Shown in pieces: positions 5,861 through 6,748 of a stretch of 6,748 nucleotides of DNA; position 1 is the stretch's first letter, and each line of letters starts with the position of its first letter. The DNA is taken from the NCBI GenBank assembly GCA_021790955.1, contig JAJYFI010000090.1, positions 1 to 6,748 of the forward strand, given 5' to 3'. The translations under genes and the position numbers were made by a program. The stretch is from a bacterium (lineage in GTDB: Bacteria > Elusimicrobiota > Elusimicrobia > UBA1565 > UBA9628). The notes under the pieces are model-generated. The model ran no database searches, was not told where the DNA came from, and saw only the letters and a program-made list of their open reading frames with translations.

Positions 5861-6748
5861 AGGCTAGAGGCGAGCGCCGCGCTGGCGGGGAGCTTGGAGG
5901 CCCAACGGGCGAACTCCATCCAGCGGCTTGCCTTGGCCCAGGCGAGGTTCTCGTAGTCGGAATCGAAGTCGGAGGAGGGCAGATAAATCGCGAGGCCTTT
6001 GGCGTGACTCATCTCCGATCCCACCGTGCTGTTGGCGACGACGAGCTTGTTTTCGATAAATTGCATCACTTGCCGGGCTTGGGACTTCACGTCCGAGCTC
6101 CGGGCGCGCTCCGCCATCAACCGCGCGAAGTCGTAGAGGTCGACGTTGTCTCGGATATAGAACTTCTGAACGTCCGACATGGCCGACCGAACGGCGGCCT
6201 TCTCGTCGGCCTTCATCATGGCGGCCGTCCAGCCGTCAAGCAGCGCCGTCAGATCCTTCAAGGCGGCGGCGCGCACGGCGGACTGCGTGGCCTGATCGGA
6301 GCCGCCCTGGTAATGGCCCGCGTAGGAGTCCACGGCCAGCTTCCCGATCGCCTCGGCCGTCATGCCGGGATTCCCCACGAGAGGGCCCAGGAGCGTGTTG
6401 TAGGTGTAGCCGTCGCCGGGCTCCGTCTCCTCGGAGCCGACGAGCGTGTTCGCGTGGGCCATGATTTCGTAGTCCACCTCGGCCATCTGCATGAGGCAGG
6501 CGTCGCTCGCGTAGACGTCGACCGAGCCGATTGCGGCGAGGGCCTTGCCCAATTCCTCGGTCGTGATGTGGTGGCCGGTTTCATCGTCGTAGGAGATCCC
6601 CTGGATCGTCACGTCGTTATGGCGGCCATTCTGCGTCCACCCGCTGCCGTGGTTCCAGACCACGAGCATCGTGTGCTTGGCCGGGAAGCGCCCTTCGGCC
6701 CACTTTGCGAAATCGACGAGGTTATGCCAGTCGCCCATGTCGAGGTTG
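5857..6748 (-). CDS. Clostripain-family (C11) cysteine peptidase, C-terminal part, 5' end outside window
   Basis: About 297 residues are visible and the frame is open to the window edge, so the ATG at 6738 is almost certainly internal: the preceding N-L-D continues the family's N-x-G-D motif. Key signatures are LVVWNHGSGW, with the catalytic His at 6649-6651, and YASDACLMQMAEV, with the catalytic Cys at 6496-6498. Both members of the His/Cys pair are intact. After the catalytic core comes the usual C11 tail: an acidic SEETEPGDGY segment, a helical region with VDLYDFARLM, then HAKGLAIYLPSS and a final W-M-E-F-A-R-W. Clostripain-type enzymes cleave after basic residues and are commonly exported; the signal peptide would be in the missing part, so export is inference. 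The gene ends by overlapping the PBP frame by 4 nt, suggesting one transcript and coupled translation. The substrate is unknown. A link to cell-wall or envelope proteins is suggested only by the neighbour. Confidence 0.93.
   Translation of the reverse strand, partial: NLDMGDWHNLVDFAKWAEGRFPAKHTMLVVWNHGSGWTQNGRHNDVTIQGISYDDETGHHITTEELGKALAAIGSVDVYASDACLMQMAEVDYEIMAHANTLVGSEETEPGDGYTYNTLLGPLVGNPGMTAEAIGKLAVDSYAGHYQGGSDQATQSAVRAAALKDLTALLDGWTAAMMKADEKAAVRSAMSDVQKFYIRDNVDLYDFARLMAERARSSDVKSQARQVMQFIENKLVVANSTVGSEMSHAKGLAIYLPSSDFDSDYENLAWAKASRWMEFARWASKLPASAALASSL

Noticed and set aside
6736..6738. ATG at 6738 as the start of the C11 peptidase
   Set aside because: The frame stays open to the window edge and the residues before it continue the family motif. 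The catalytic His would be only 30 residues from the start, too close for this family.

Overview
The window is a compact, GC-rich bacterial segment with almost every base coding. It holds one partial gene on the + strand (a sensor histidine kinase, 5' end outside the window) and six genes on the - strand. Read right to left, these are a clostripain-type (C11) cysteine peptidase with its 5' end outside the window, a class A penicillin-binding protein of the PBP1B type, a single-domain CheY-like receiver, an OmpR/PhoB-type response regulator, and a MotA/MotB stator pair. There are no RNA genes, mobile elements, CRISPR arrays or long repeats that I can see. The C11 peptidase, the Gram-negative-style PBP1B layout and the high GC suggest a diderm such as an Elusimicrobiota-, Bdellovibrio- or delta-proteobacteria-like lineage. 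That placement is a guess from gene style, not something the sequence proves.

Region by region: 1-1023 is the kinase C-terminus (end of a PAS domain, then HisKA and HATPase_c). It meets motB tail to tail with the two stop codons overlapping. 1020-3560 is a tight four-gene signalling and motor block: receiver, OmpR-type regulator, motA, motB. Its spacings are 26 nt, 13 nt and a 4-nt ATGA overlap. 3561-3592 is the only clear intergenic gap and carries a near-consensus extended -10 promoter that reads into the receiver gene. 3593-5860 is the PBP. 5857-6748 is the C11 peptidase.

The gene set joins cell-wall synthesis (PBP1B-like), a secreted-type protease, phospho-signalling (one kinase, two receivers) and a peptidoglycan-anchored ion-driven motor. 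No flagellar, chemotaxis-core or gliding gene is visible, so what the stator drives cannot be decided here.

Two points deserve a second look. First, the PBP reading frame runs about 267 nt upstream of its first conventional start codon (TTG at 5593). That stretch encodes a textbook signal anchor and UB2H-like region but has no ATG, GTG or TTG; the best start is an ATA inside an ATAA overlap with the peptidase stop codon. Second, the CheY-like gene's GTG start lies only 7 nt past the -10 box, which predicts a leaderless or nearly leaderless mRNA.
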